From: Paenibacillus sp. V4I3
GTDB lineage: Bacteria; Bacillota; Bacilli; Paenibacillales; NBRC-103111
Length of the DNA stretch: 64,000 nt
Direction of reading: 5' to 3'
NCBI RefSeq assembly: GCF_030817215.1
Contig: NZ_JAUSZA010000001.1
Location: 1,648,501-1,712,500 of the forward strand
Part shown: piece by piece, positions 42,907-53,600 of the stretch
How the letters are laid out: each line of letters begins with the position of its first letter
Numbering within the stretch: the stretch's first letter is position 1
Translations under genes and position numbers: made by a program
Notes under the pieces: model-generated
Database searches by the model: none
The model's input: only the letters and a program-made list of their open reading frames with translations
What the model was told of the DNA's origin: nothing

Positions 42907-45900
42907 ATGAAATCTCGACAATCGCATAAACCCCGAGTGAAGAGAACCAAGGGCCTATTACAGATTTCTGCCGCAAGCAGTAGTTCTGCAGGACGTGCAG
43001 CCAGGCAGTCCAAACAGTTTGCATCCGGTATTATGGGTAAATACGGATTTTGGCGTAATAACTATTTAGGTCTATTAGCTCTAATTTTTAAACAAAAAGG
43101 AATTCTTACGGATAAGGAATTATCGGCCTTAACGGAGTCGAATGATCAGTCGTGGGTTATCCAGCTGCAACTGCAGCTTCAAAGCTTGCAGCATCCCGAA
43201 TCAGCACCGCTTATTACGAAAAAGCAAACGATTCGTCAGTTACAGCAGCTGATTACGAATAGTGGATATAGGCTTGCTTCACAGACGACTGTTGATCATT
43301 TTTCAAGCCAACCGGATGTACAATCTTCTCACCAACAGATGCAAGTACTTGCTGACAAGCAGAGCAAGAAAAAAGGACGAAAAAGCAAAAAGAATGCGGA
43401 CCTATCCGTAAATCAAATGAATCTTCAAGCTACCGCTGCTCATGAGATATTGGGTGAGAAGCAGGCGATGCCGCCAAAGAATTCAAATTCATTTAACTAC
43501 GTTAACAAAGGGATATCACCGTTAATCCAGCGTTCTATTCGGCAAATTACCGCTTCAATTGGGATGCTTTCACATGCCCAAAGCAGTAACCCGAATCAAC
43601 AATCGCAATCGGTGAATGGACCTCAACATACAAAAATACATACGCAGCGCTCAATCGTGCATAGAGCTGCACCTCTGGTTAATCATGTGCAGGTAGTTAA
43701 ACATGTGGATGCTATTCGGCATACATCGCAATGGATAGAGGAGTTCCAAGAAGGGAAACCAAGCGCTGGTTTGCCTGATGCCAAGGCAGGTCATTCTGCT
43801 ATTGCTCCTTCTGTGGTATCTACAACTGGGATGCAGCCTTCACTACTGCATGCAGCTAAGCTCTATTTAAATGGTGTGGCCCAAACACAAACGCTGCAAA
43901 GGGGAAAACAAAGCTTACAACCGCGGTATGTGAACTCATTGCCGAAGCTTGGTGAGGGGCCTTTTTCGAATGCGGAAGCACCTGCTTCTGTACATTTTAT
44001 TAGAAGCTTACTTGTCAGAAATATGGCTAATGTCAATGATATGGAGGATGTTTCGCCAACTGCTCTATTGTCGCCGATAGGTGAGCCAAAGAGCGATGGG
44101 AAACTAAATCGCAAGGAAGAAGCTTCAACTGCTAGAGGTTTTCTGGCTGCTAGTCAGCAACCGTTAGCTATTAATGCAGCGCGGTTGACTTCAACTTTGC
44201 CTTTTGCTATGCATGCTTCCACATCAAGGGGAGCCCGGCAGAGTGTGCCACATGTTTGGCGTAAGCGGGAAGAGCAGCTAGAAGGATTAGGACAAGAACG
44301 ACTAATAGATCAAGTGGTGCATCAAGTTGATGCTTTGGCTTTGGTGAGAAGGCAAGAGCAAGAGGAACTAGTAGAGCGAATTCGTGATCTAGAGCAGGAA
44401 AGAGTGCTAGAAAGATCGCAGGAGCGTGATCAGGGTAGCGAGCAAGTGCAAGATCGAGCGCAGGAACGATCACTGGAGCAAGATCAGGGTATAGAGCAAT
44501 GGCAAGATAGAGTACAAGAACAAGTAGAAGAACTTGTACATATGCGAGAACAAGAACAGTTGCAAGAACGACTGCGAGGGCAAGAACAGGAAAAAATGCA
44601 AGAGTGGGATCACGCCCAAGATAATGAGCAGATTCAAGTGCAGAATCAGGTGCAAAATCGAGCTCAGAATCAAGTACAGAATCAAGTACAGGATCAGGTA
44701 CCGAATCAAAATCGAAACCAGGATCAAGTACTGAATCAATTGTTGCAATATGAACATACACACCAACAAGTGCTGCTAGAGGCAATCTCTTCTGCCGGTC
44801 AAAAGCTTGAGATGGGAACTGGGCAGCAGCCGATTTCGGAAGCTAGCTCATATGAAAATTGGGAAACTCGTTCAAGCTCGCGTGAAGGTAACAAGAGGAA
44901 TCGAGGCTCCTCCATGATGGAACGCCTCATCAAGTTAGTTACTAAGCAAGTGGCTGAGCAGGGTATTGAATCAACTCCATACAATGAGGCTGCTTTTCCT
45001 TCACAGATACATAGAAAACCTAATGTGATGGAAAATGGACTAGAATCTGTTGTGAAAATTCAAAGCAACGAGAAATTGCTAAAGCAGCTGGTCCAACGAC
45101 AAAAACAAAGACAAAACTCTTCTAATGATTCATTTGTTGGGAGTATACATACAGTTTCAAAAAAAAAATTACAGGTGATTTATGATCATCTAGCAATGAC
45201 TACTCACATTCCGCGGATTATGCGCAGGGAGAATATCATGCTAAGTAACGCTGATAATCCCCTAGCCATCACGAGATCAGCTGCGAATCCGAATGTGGAA
45301 TTGAGAATGCAGTCACACTCTGAGTCAGTGCCACTACAACCAAATAGGAGTACAAGAGCAGCTGTAGAAGCTGATCTTGGTACTGATATTTATGTAAAAG
45401 CACAAGGGAAATCCGGGAGTGCACAACTATCTTCCAAGCCTAGTGCTATTAGAGTGACATACCAAAAAGGAAATCCCCGTGAGGGATACCTGGCCAGTCT
45501 TCAAGCCAGTTCTTTTTTACAGGATTCACAGCGTGTTCTCAGAGCTGCTTCGAAACCTGAAGAGCAAAATGAAACAAGCATGAAAATGGGTCGGAATTTC
45601 CCAGTAGCTGCAAGGTCAGTGATACTTAGGGACCAAACATCAGATGCACTGGGTGCTATGAAGCCGCTTGAGGGATATCGAGCTAGCTTGCAAGCCAGTA
45701 TTCAGCTGCAAGAGGTTGGGCGTGTATTTCGTAAGGCGGCAGGAAACGAAGTGAATAGTGAGTTAATGAAGCAACAATATGCGTCACAAGTGGAAGAAAA
45801 ATTAACTCCTGCTGTGGGAAGCATACGTTCAACTCCAACTTTGGGTTCTGAACTAGCTGCAAAAATGGCCGAATCCAGTGTCAAGAAAATAGGAACAAGC

Positions 45901-47670
45901 CTGAACTTGGCGGCAGAAGCTAAAAGGAAAGCTGATTCAGAGAATCGACTTGATGGTTTTCAAACTAGCCTACAAGCTAGAGCAGGATCACTTAAGCAGG
46001 AGACTCGGCGGATTTTTCGTACTCCTGTTGAGTCAGAAGGCTCGAGACAGTCGGAAAAGGGCAGACAACAACGTGCAAGGGCGAACGAAGACAGATTAGG
46101 GACTAAGCCGCACAGTGTCCTCCCCTCCTCCCAAAGTTTAGCTTCTGAGATAGCTACAAAAGTAGTTGAAAACAGTTTGAAGAAGATTGGTCCCAGTCTT
46201 ACAGTGAATGCAGGTCAAATAGGCTTACAGCGCAGCTTCTCCCATAATACTGAGCTATCAGAGCCAGCTTCCGTTCGGGCCATTTGGAGGCAAGCTGAAA
46301 AAAGGCCGATAGGTGAGACTGGAACGACTATAGAGGCAGTAATGGGAACCATCCGAGAAAGAGCTAATGAAAAGGTTGGTAACAAAGCTAGCAAAAAAGT
46401 TAGTAATGACAGTACAAGTAGTGATAGTGCAAGTAATGAAGAAGCAAGCCATACCTCATTGGAACTTGTTAGAGGAACTATAAGCCGGACACCTGTGGAC
46501 ATGGTAAGAAGAACGGGCAGGCCGACGGGAATCGATCGAGTAAGAGAACAACAAGCTGCGATACAAAGAAAGATCGATACCGAGGTAGCGACGACAATTC
46601 GACCAGAGATTGGCGGGGCTAGACAATCGATGACTCAAACTGGGACGGGGGAAGCAATGACCCGACAAGTGAAGAGTCGAACAAGCTCAGGAGAAGCCGG
46701 GCGAACAGCGGATATTCACACAGGTGCAAGAAAAACCAGTCAAAGGTTGGATTATCGAGCAGCAGGCGAAGGGGTTGCTGGGCAAACGACGAGTCAGACC
46801 GGCCGAGCCGTTTGGCGCAGGGCGCAAGTCGAGCATGTTCAGAGACAAGTCATTGTCGATGACAGCGAGCGCGAGCTGCAGGCAGGGAATGGTTCGGAGA
46901 ATCGAGTGGAAGCCGGAGGCTTGCAGTCAGATTCAGCGGAACGAACCATTCGGGCTAGAGTGAGCGCGCTGGAAGAGGAGCGCGCTCAAGGGTTTGAGGC
47001 TGCTGCCGCTTCGCGGGCAGCAGGGAGTGTCGGCGGCGCGCGTGCTGCGCTCGCGCCGACGGCTCGCCAGCCCGTGAGCATGACACCGCGTGTCATGCCG
47101 CTGCTGGCGAGCAGCGCAGGAGCGCTTCGCGCTGCTCCTGCGGGTCTCACCCAGGCGGCTGCCATCGGCAGCGCCGCCTGGGCAACTACAGCTGGCGCTC
47201 AGCGCAGCGCCAGCATGACCCACAGCAGCAGCGTAAGCTTGGCTGCTGCAGCAATCAAGCCGCTGCCCACGCAGGTGCAGCGGCAAACACTAGCCGGCGG
47301 CGTGCCGAACGCCGGCCAACCAAACCAAGGCGCGCCGCTGTTCAGCGGCACGCCAAGCGCGAGGCAAGATTACTTAGCCTCGCAACAACTTCAACCCACG
47401 CTGGAGCACAAGCAAGCTCCAGCCGTAGAGATCAGCAGCGCGCTAGCCGAATCGCCGCTGGAGATGGACTGGCTGCGCACCAAAGCAAGCGCAGATGAAG
47501 CCTCAACCCCAGAAGCGCCGGTTCATCAGGCGGCGCCGGAGCTAAGTGCGGAGCAGCTGCAGGAGCTGATGAAACAGCTCCCGCAGCTGGACATAGCCAA
47601 AATCGCGGACAAAGTTTACCGCGAAATTGAGAAAAAGATGAAGTTCGAGCGGCAGCGTCGAGGCATCTAA
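42907..47670 (+). CDS. Long repetitive protein, candidate tape measure
   Basis: The ATG at 42907 follows AGGGGGA by 6 nt, giving 1587 residues. Residues about 1-120 are basic and Gln-rich. About 460-620 is an extreme Gln/Glu/Arg/Asn tract in short repeats such as QVQNQVQ and EQERLQER, likely extended helix. Three copies of GYxASLQAS...R-hFRxA (about 859, 921, 1015) alternate with SEhAxKhhExShKKIGxSL (about 980, 1080). About 1365-1530 is Ala/Pro/Ser-rich and disordered, in GC-rich DNA. The C-terminus ends LDIAKIADKVYREIEKKMKF. No TM span or enzyme motif was seen. Size and position, between tube and LysM adaptor, favour a length-determining tape measure; a loaded effector carrier is the alternative. 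Confidence 0.6.
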   Translation: MKSRQSHKPRVKRTKGLLQISAASSSSAGRAARQSKQFASGIMGKYGFWRNNYLGLLALIFKQKGILTDKELSALTESNDQSWVIQLQLQLQSLQHPESAPLITKKQTIRQLQQLITNSGYRLASQTTVDHFSSQPDVQSSHQQMQVLADKQSKKKGRKSKKNADLSVNQMNLQATAAHEILGEKQAMPPKNSNSFNYVNKGISPLIQRSIRQITASIGMLSHAQSSNPNQQSQSVNGPQHTKIHTQRSIVHRAAPLVNHVQVVKHVDAIRHTSQWIEEFQEGKPSAGLPDAKAGHSAIAPSVVSTTGMQPSLLHAAKLYLNGVAQTQTLQRGKQSLQPRYVNSLPKLGEGPFSNAEAPASVHFIRSLLVRNMANVNDMEDVSPTALLSPIGEPKSDGKLNRKEEASTARGFLAASQQPLAINAARLTSTLPFAMHASTSRGARQSVPHVWRKREEQLEGLGQERLIDQVVHQVDALALVRRQEQEELVERIRDLEQERVLERSQERDQGSEQVQDRAQERSLEQDQGIEQWQDRVQEQVEELVHMREQEQLQERLRGQEQEKMQEWDHAQDNEQIQVQNQVQNRAQNQVQNQVQDQVPNQNRNQDQVLNQLLQYEHTHQQVLLEAISSAGQKLEMGTGQQPISEASSYENWETRSSSREGNKRNRGSSMMERLIKLVTKQVAEQGIESTPYNEAAFPSQIHRKPNVMENGLESVVKIQSNEKLLKQLVQRQKQRQNSSNDSFVGSIHTVSKKKLQVIYDHLAMTTHIPRIMRRENIMLSNADNPLAITRSAANPNVELRMQSHSESVPLQPNRSTRAAVEADLGTDIYVKAQGKSGSAQLSSKPSAIRVTYQKGNPREGYLASLQASSFLQDSQRVLRAASKPEEQNETSMKMGRNFPVAARSVILRDQTSDALGAMKPLEGYRASLQASIQLQEVGRVFRKAAGNEVNSELMKQQYASQVEEKLTPAVGSIRSTPTLGSELAAKMAESSVKKIGTSLNLAAEAKRKADSENRLDGFQTSLQARAGSLKQETRRIFRTPVESEGSRQSEKGRQQRARANEDRLGTKPHSVLPSSQSLASEIATKVVENSLKKIGPSLTVNAGQIGLQRSFSHNTELSEPASVRAIWRQAEKRPIGETGTTIEAVMGTIRERANEKVGNKASKKVSNDSTSSDSASNEEASHTSLELVRGTISRTPVDMVRRTGRPTGIDRVREQQAAIQRKIDTEVATTIRPEIGGARQSMTQTGTGEAMTRQVKSRTSSGEAGRTADIHTGARKTSQRLDYRAAGEGVAGQTTSQTGRAVWRRAQVEHVQRQVIVDDSERELQAGNGSENRVEAGGLQSDSAERTIRARVSALEEERAQGFEAAAASRAAGSVGGARAALAPTARQPVSMTPRVMPLLASSAGALRAAPAGLTQAAAIGSAAWATTAGAQRSASMTHSSSVSLAAAAIKPLPTQVQRQTLAGGVPNAGQPNQGAPLFSGTPSARQDYLASQQLQPTLEHKQAPAVEISSALAESPLEMDWLRTKASADEASTPEAPVHQAAPELSAEQLQELMKQLPQLDIAKIADKVYREIEKKMKFERQRRGI

Positions 47671-47735
47671 TTATTTCCATCGTGAATCGTTAATAACGTT
47701 AAGTATATAGATAAAAGCAGAAAGGACAGACACCT

Positions 47736-48362
47736 ATGGCGCTCAAGAAAGCAATGATTATCGTTCATAAGGGAAGCAAAACAGAAAATGTACAAGTGAT
47801 GTTCAATCCGGGTGAGTATACCCTAGATACGAATAACAGCTATTCTTGGAAAACAGTGCCGGGTCTGTCCATGCCCATCGCTCAATTCGTGAGCGGAGGG
47901 ACAACGACGCTGTCCATGGATTTTTATTTTGACACCTACGAAAAAGGGACGGACGTCCGTTTGCTTACGAAGAAAATCTCAGGTCTCCTGGATGTTGAGA
48001 AGGAGATTCATGCACCGCCGCTTTGCCGGTTTGTTTGGGGTTCTCTGGACTTCAAGGGGGTAGTTGTGGCGGTTAATCAGCACTTCACGATGTTTCTAGA
48101 AACCGGAGTTCCGGTTCGTGCCAAGCTGAAAGTGACCTTTAAATCCACGCTGAGCAAGAAAGACCAGCTTAAGCAGATACCCCGCCATTCGGCCGACCGG
48201 ACGAAGTTGAAGATGCTGAATCAAGGGGAACAGCTTTGGATGATTGCTGCAACGGAATACGAGGATCCAACCTTATGGCGGGAAATCGCCAAAGCCAATC
48301 AGATAGATAATCCAATGAAAGTCGCAACGGGACGCCGCATTTCAGTCCCGAGGCTGGATTAA
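47736..48362 (+). CDS. LysM tube-baseplate adaptor (Afp7-like)
   Basis: The 208-residue protein has an N-terminal CIS-tube-type domain (VQVMFNPGEYTLDTNNSYSWK, GGTTTLSMDFYFDTYEKGTDVR, CRFVWGSLDFKGVVVAVNQHFTMFLETG) and a C-terminal LysM (about 160-207: LNQGEQLWMIAATEYEDPTLW, GRRISVPRL). In Afp/PVC and T4 (gp53/gp54-like) such proteins link the tube to the central hub. Confidence 0.9.
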   Translation: MALKKAMIIVHKGSKTENVQVMFNPGEYTLDTNNSYSWKTVPGLSMPIAQFVSGGTTTLSMDFYFDTYEKGTDVRLLTKKISGLLDVEKEIHAPPLCRFVWGSLDFKGVVVAVNQHFTMFLETGVPVRAKLKVTFKSTLSKKDQLKQIPRHSADRTKLKMLNQGEQLWMIAATEYEDPTLWREIAKANQIDNPMKVATGRRISVPRLD

Positions 48363-48366
48363 GCCG

Positions 48367-49455
48367 ATGCCCTTAGAATTAGAAACGAGCTCCTTTCCCT
48401 ATGACGAGTTGGCCAAAAAGTACAAAGAATTTTATGCGCCTTCCTATCTAATTAGCGTAGATGGAACGAAAATATCGGACACGATTGCCATTGATATTCT
48501 TCGCGTTGAAACATCTATCGATGGAACCGCAGACTCCTTTTCGTTTCGAATTGCGAATGCGTACGATATTACAAATAATGAGTTCCAGTGGCTGTCTACG
48601 TTCTCATTAGGCAAAGCCATTGAGATCAGTTTAGGTTATGTAGACAAAATGACCGCTGTATTTTCGGGACATATTACATCCGTTGTTGTTGATTTCCCGG
48701 AAGAGGGTGCTCCTGGCCTCGTCGTGCGGGGGATGGACATTTCTTATCTTATGATGAAAGGGACCAAGTCTCGCTCGTGGAATAAGAAGAAATATAGTGA
48801 TGTTGTTGATGAAATCGCCAAATCGTATGGCTTCAAAACACATATTGATGCAACGACGACGGAATTTCCTGCGCTTTCGCAGAGTCAGATTAATGACTAT
48901 CACTTTATTCAAAATTTAGCTAATTTGGTTAACTATGATTTCTTTGTTGTGGGGAAGAACTTATATTTCCGTAAGCCGCTCACGGCTATGACGGCATTGA
49001 TGACACTAGAAATGGGGAAAACCCTCCGTAGTTTAATGATTGATATGAATTTAGCCGAGCAAATTACGGGAGTAACCGTTCGGGCCTGGGATAATAAAGA
49101 GCTGAAAGTGATCGAAGGTAAATCGGCTAGCATTACGAAGCTGGGCTCGAACAGCAAGACGGGCAAGGATATCTTGGCATCTAAAGGTGATTTCGTCGAG
49201 CATATGTACACGAATGTGACCTCCGTGGAAGAAGCGCAAAGCTATGCAAATGCGATCCTGAATCGCCGAGCGATGAAGCTGATTAGCGGTAACGGGGAAT
49301 GTATTGGGATTCCTGAGATACGAGCAGGGCGATATATCAAGCTCAGTGGTGTTGGGAAATCGTTCGACCAGACTTATTATATTACTGGGGCGACACACAT
49401 TTTTGACGATGAAGGCTATACTACACGGTTTCAGTTGGGAGGAAATGCGGTCTAA
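48367..49455 (+). CDS. Central hub protein (gpD/gp27-like)
   Basis: The 362-residue product is a phage late control D/VgrG N-terminal-type hub: APSYLISVDGTKISDTIAIDIL, DSFSFRIANAYD, ISLGYVDKMTAVFSGHITSVVVDFPEEG, RSWNKKKYSDVVDEIAKSYGF. It forms the trimeric ring between tube and spike. It follows the LysM gene by 4 bp and its stop overlaps the spike ATG (TAATG), so hub and spike are split but coupled. Confidence 0.9.
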   Translation: MPLELETSSFPYDELAKKYKEFYAPSYLISVDGTKISDTIAIDILRVETSIDGTADSFSFRIANAYDITNNEFQWLSTFSLGKAIEISLGYVDKMTAVFSGHITSVVVDFPEEGAPGLVVRGMDISYLMMKGTKSRSWNKKKYSDVVDEIAKSYGFKTHIDATTTEFPALSQSQINDYHFIQNLANLVNYDFFVVGKNLYFRKPLTAMTALMTLEMGKTLRSLMIDMNLAEQITGVTVRAWDNKELKVIEGKSASITKLGSNSKTGKDILASKGDFVEHMYTNVTSVEEAQSYANAILNRRAMKLISGNGECIGIPEIRAGRYIKLSGVGKSFDQTYYITGATHIFDDEGYTTRFQLGGNAV

Positions 49456-50180
49456 TGTTCAAAACTCCCGATATTACCATAGGTGGCGTGTCTGATTTTG
49501 CTAGTCAGAAGTTAGATGGCGTCATGGTTGCTATTGTAACGAATAATGCCGATCCTGATAAAATGGGACGAGTGAAGCTCAAGCTTCCCATGCAGGAAAC
49601 AGAGACCGAAACGGATTGGTGCCGCATCGCGACGTTAATGGGCGGCAATAATATGGGCAGTCTTTTTATCCCGGAAGTGAATGATGAGGTTTTAGTTGCT
49701 TTCCATCTGGGAGAACTCCGCCAGCCCTACGTCATAGGCATGCTGTGGAATCCGAAGAATAAGCCGCCTGCTCCCGCGGAGAAAAATGATCTGCGCATGA
49801 TTAAAACACGCTCTGGCCATGAATTATCGTTCAATGATAAAAGCGGTGATGAGAGCATTACGATTAAAACGAAAAAAGGCCAAATCATCGAGCTGAAGGA
49901 TAAGGATGAGAGTATTTCGATCGCGGATTCAAGCGGGAATAACAAGATATTGATCAAGGGCGGCTCGGCAAATGAAATTTCGGTTGTGAGCCAAACCTCG
50001 AAGATCACCTTGAATGCCAAAGGCGAGGTCAGCATTGAGAGCACGAAGGAAATCAAAATCAAATCCACCCAAATTAGCATAGAAGCTTCTGCCACGATGG
50101 CTCTGAAGGCTGGGGCAACACTGGATCTGAAGTCCGACGGTATCATTAATATTAAGGGCAGTATGGTCAAAATCAATTAA
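49455..50180 (+). CDS. Spike protein (gpV/gp5 OB fold plus beta-helix)
   Basis: The 241-residue protein has an N-terminal OB-fold (about 20-115: DGVMVAIVTNNADPDKMGRVKLKLPM, DWCRIATLMGGNNMGSLFIPEVNDEVLVAFHLGE, PYVIGMLWN) and a C-terminal triple-strand beta-helix made of short alternating repeats (about 130-240). No lysozyme domain lies between them. It is the membrane-piercing needle with the hub above. No PAAR domain is fused or encoded next to it. Confidence 0.93.
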   Translation: MFKTPDITIGGVSDFASQKLDGVMVAIVTNNADPDKMGRVKLKLPMQETETETDWCRIATLMGGNNMGSLFIPEVNDEVLVAFHLGELRQPYVIGMLWNPKNKPPAPAEKNDLRMIKTRSGHELSFNDKSGDESITIKTKKGQIIELKDKDESISIADSSGNNKILIKGGSANEISVVSQTSKITLNAKGEVSIESTKEIKIKSTQISIEASATMALKAGATLDLKSDGIINIKGSMVKIN

Positions 50181-50198
50181 CGAGAGGAGCGTGACGAG

Positions 50199-50600
50199 GT
50201 GTCGGAAGCTTTTTTGGGACGAGGCTGGAAATTCCCCATTCAGGTTGATCCTGCAACAGGGCGAATCCGAATGTCTGAGTATGAGGAAGACATCGCCGAA
50301 GCGATCCGCGTTATTCTGGGGACCACACAAGGGGAGCGGGTTATGCGCCCGAGCTTTGGATGCGGTGTTCAGGAATTTATTTTCGGATTAACGGACGATA
50401 CAACGCTTCATTTGCTCCAAAGTAATATTGAGGAAGCCATTCGCAACTGGGAACCTAGGGTTCACGAAGTTGATGTACAAGCCATTCCGGAAGCAGATGA
50501 CCCTGCTAAGGTGATGATTCATATTTCCTATTTGGTACGTACGACCAATAACTTATTTAACCAAGTATATCCATTTTATTTATTTGAAGGATCGAAATAG
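50199..50600 (+). CDS. Baseplate wedge protein gp25/GPW
   Basis: The 133-residue protein has the gp25 pattern: GWKFPIQVDPATGRIRMSEYEEDIAEAIRVILGTTQGERVMRPSFGCGVQEFIF and the conserved NWEPRVHEVDV. It starts the sheath at the baseplate. GTG start with AGGAG 9 nt upstream. Confidence 0.94.
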   Translation: MSEAFLGRGWKFPIQVDPATGRIRMSEYEEDIAEAIRVILGTTQGERVMRPSFGCGVQEFIFGLTDDTTLHLLQSNIEEAIRNWEPRVHEVDVQAIPEADDPAKVMIHISYLVRTTNNLFNQVYPFYLFEGSK

Positions 50601-50653
50601 AGAGAGGCTGGCTGCGGTAGCGATGACGATACGTACAGAGAGGAGGTGGAGCT

Positions 50654-53600
50654 GTGCAACCTCCCAAAATTGATTCCAGAGATTTACCCGAGTTGATCGC
50701 GCAAATGAAGGAAATGGCGCCGTACTATACGCCAGAGTGGCGGTTTACGCCTGACAATCCGGACCCGGGTTCCGCGCTGTTCTTGATGTTTGCTGATATG
50801 TTTCAGGACAATATCAAACGGTTGAACCGAGTGCCTACGAAAAATTTGATATCGTTTCTCAACATGTTCGATGTGACGCTGCTTCCGGCACGTCCTGCCC
50901 GAAGTTACTTAACGTTTGCACTGAACGAGGGTACGAAGGAATCCGTGTTCATCTCGGCAGGCACGCAAGTTGCCGCTGCAGCAGAAGAAGGCAGTATCCT
51001 GTATGAGACAGCACGGAGTAGCTTATTGACACCCGCGTTACTTACAGATATATACATGACGAGCCGCAAACAGGATATGATCATTCGCATTTCTGATGAG
51101 TTCGTCACGGCATCCCGGCAAGGATATGCAGCACCGACAGCGCTTTTCCGCTTGCAGGATGGCGACAATTTACAGGAGCATGCCATTTATTTGGAGCACA
51201 GCTCACTTTTCACCGTGTATCATACGGCACGTATCGAAATCGAATTCCGTAACTCGAAGCGACGTTTTGACGAACTTTCGATGTCCAGCCAATTGGCGGA
51301 TCCTGAACTAACCGAGTGGCTGTATGCCACAGAGGAAGGTTGGAAGGCTTTTGACCACGTAGAGGCTAGAGGTAATCGGGTTATTTTATTGAAAGCAGTG
51401 GCGGGTGAGATTGCTCTGCGAGAAGTGAACGGGGCATCCGGGCGCTGGATACAATGCCGTTTAAAGCCGCTCATAAGCGGTGGTAAAACGCTGTCGGACA
51501 GCAGGTTGTCCATGGATAACATCTCATTTAAAACCGATTATGTCGATACACTGGAAACAGGTGGCGTTCGGCCTGATCAGATGTTTTACAATGATATTGG
51601 CGCGGACCCATCGGGGTTCTATCCGTTTGGTGATCAGTTTGCGCTATATGGTTCTTTTTACATCGGGAGTCAGGAAGTGTTTACGAAAAAAGACGGCGAT
51701 ATTAAGCTGAGCTTCGGGCTGCAAGCGATTCAGAATCGGTTTCAACCGGAGCTGACGGAACAAGTCGATTGGAAAATGGTGATGAAAAAGTCCAAGTTCG
51801 ATAAACCGCCAGTTACTCACGTCACCGTTGTGGAGGTTGCTTGGGAGTATTGGAATGGGGCAACTTGGTTGCGGCTGGATGTGGGGAAGGAAGCAGAGAA
51901 GCTGTTTTATTATCCGCAGGAGCAGAAGGTACGCAAAGAAATTCACTTCCGCTGTCCGGATGATCTAGAAGCGACTTATGTGAACGGCAATGAAAACTGC
52001 TGGATCCGGGCGAGGATTTTACATATTGAGAATGCGTATGTGGCGCAAGCGATCTATCTTTCACCTTGGGTGGATGATGTGTCCCTAACCTATAAGTATG
52101 ATGATCGTCTGTATCCAGCCGAACGTTGCTTAGCGCTGAATAATACGGTGTTTGAGGATCGGACTCGGCATAGCCGTCAGTTTGAGGGCGGGTTTGAGCC
52201 CTTTCAACCTTTGGAGGGCCGTCATCCTGCCTTGCATCTTTCTTTTGATACACCGCCAGTAAAAGGCCCGATATCGATGTTCGTTTCAGTGAAACAGCAG
52301 CGTTTTTCGGAGCAGGACATGCCATTACTCGAATGGGAGTATTTGCGTACCGGTTTGATGCCGGGAAGTCTTCCCGAATGGGCAGCGCTTAAAGTTATTG
52401 ATGATACGAACGGTTTGACCCAGAGCGGTACCGTGCAATTCGTTGGTCCATCTGATTTTGCTGGAGCGTCATTGTTTGGTAAAGATGGCTACTGGATTCG
52501 TGCAGTTAATCGTGATGATAAATATGATGATAGTTCCGATCGGATACAAATTCCTACCATTCAAGGTCTGTACATGAATACGGTTCAAGTGCTTCAGCAG
52601 GAGACGATTATCGGGGAAATACCCGATTCCAAAGGTCTAGAAGAAACGGAATATCAGCTCAGTAGGAGCGGGATCGTCTCCGAAGAGGTATGGGTGGATG
52701 AGACGGAGTTTGTGACTGAAGAGGAAATAGCCGAGTACGAACGTGCAGGAGCGCCTCTTATGGATATAAGTCGAGATTCCGAAGGAAACTTACTTCAACT
52801 TTGGGTTCGTTGGACAGCGGTTCGTCAGATGGCAGATTCCGGAAATCGAGATCGTCATTATATGATCGATCGTACGTTTGGACGTATTCGTGTAGGTGAC
52901 GGTATCCATGGCATGCGTCCGCCAAAGGGTGGGCTGGAGCAGCTGAAAGTAACTTACCAAGTTACGTCCGGACAAATCGGAAACGTAGGGGCTAGGCAGA
53001 TTAACCAGATGCAGGACTCTATTGCATTCGTCGGTGAGGTTTATAACCCAGAACCAGCGTCAGGCGGTTGCCAAGCCGAAAAGCTGGAGTCAGCCTTGCA
53101 GCGCGGACCAGAAATGTTGAAGCATCGGGACCGAGCTGTATCGTCCAAAGACTACGAGTGGCTGGCGCGTGAGGCTTATCCGAACATTGCAAAAGTCACG
53201 TGCATCCCGAATCGGAACGCCTATATGCACAAAGAAATTGGGGCTATGACTTTAGTGGTGCTTCCAAAAGAAGGGCAGAAGGGAAGCTCCGCGTTTCCAG
53301 AGCTGAAGAAGCAGGTAGAGAGGTATATTCTACAGCGGGCTTCCAGCCTGGTTGCTTTCCCGGAACGGCTTCAAGTGATTGAGCCGGTCTATATGGAAAT
53401 TTCCGTTTCGGCGATCGTTGCTGTTGAGGGGATGGACGCTGTCGTAGCTACTGAAATTCAGGCGTTGGAGAAGCTGAACCGTTTCCTCGATCCGCTAACC
53501 GGCAATTTCGACGGCAAAGGTTGGGAAATTGGAAAACAAATTCACCCCTCCGTTTTCTATGCGTTGCTGAAATCAATTCGAGTGATCAGTCATGTAGAGA

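Noticed and set aside
44207-44785. Long Leu/Val/Ala-rich minus-strand frames
   Set aside because: They are the antisense of the Gln/Glu/Arg repeats of the long eCIS protein (CAG/CAA read as CTG/TTG); not genes.
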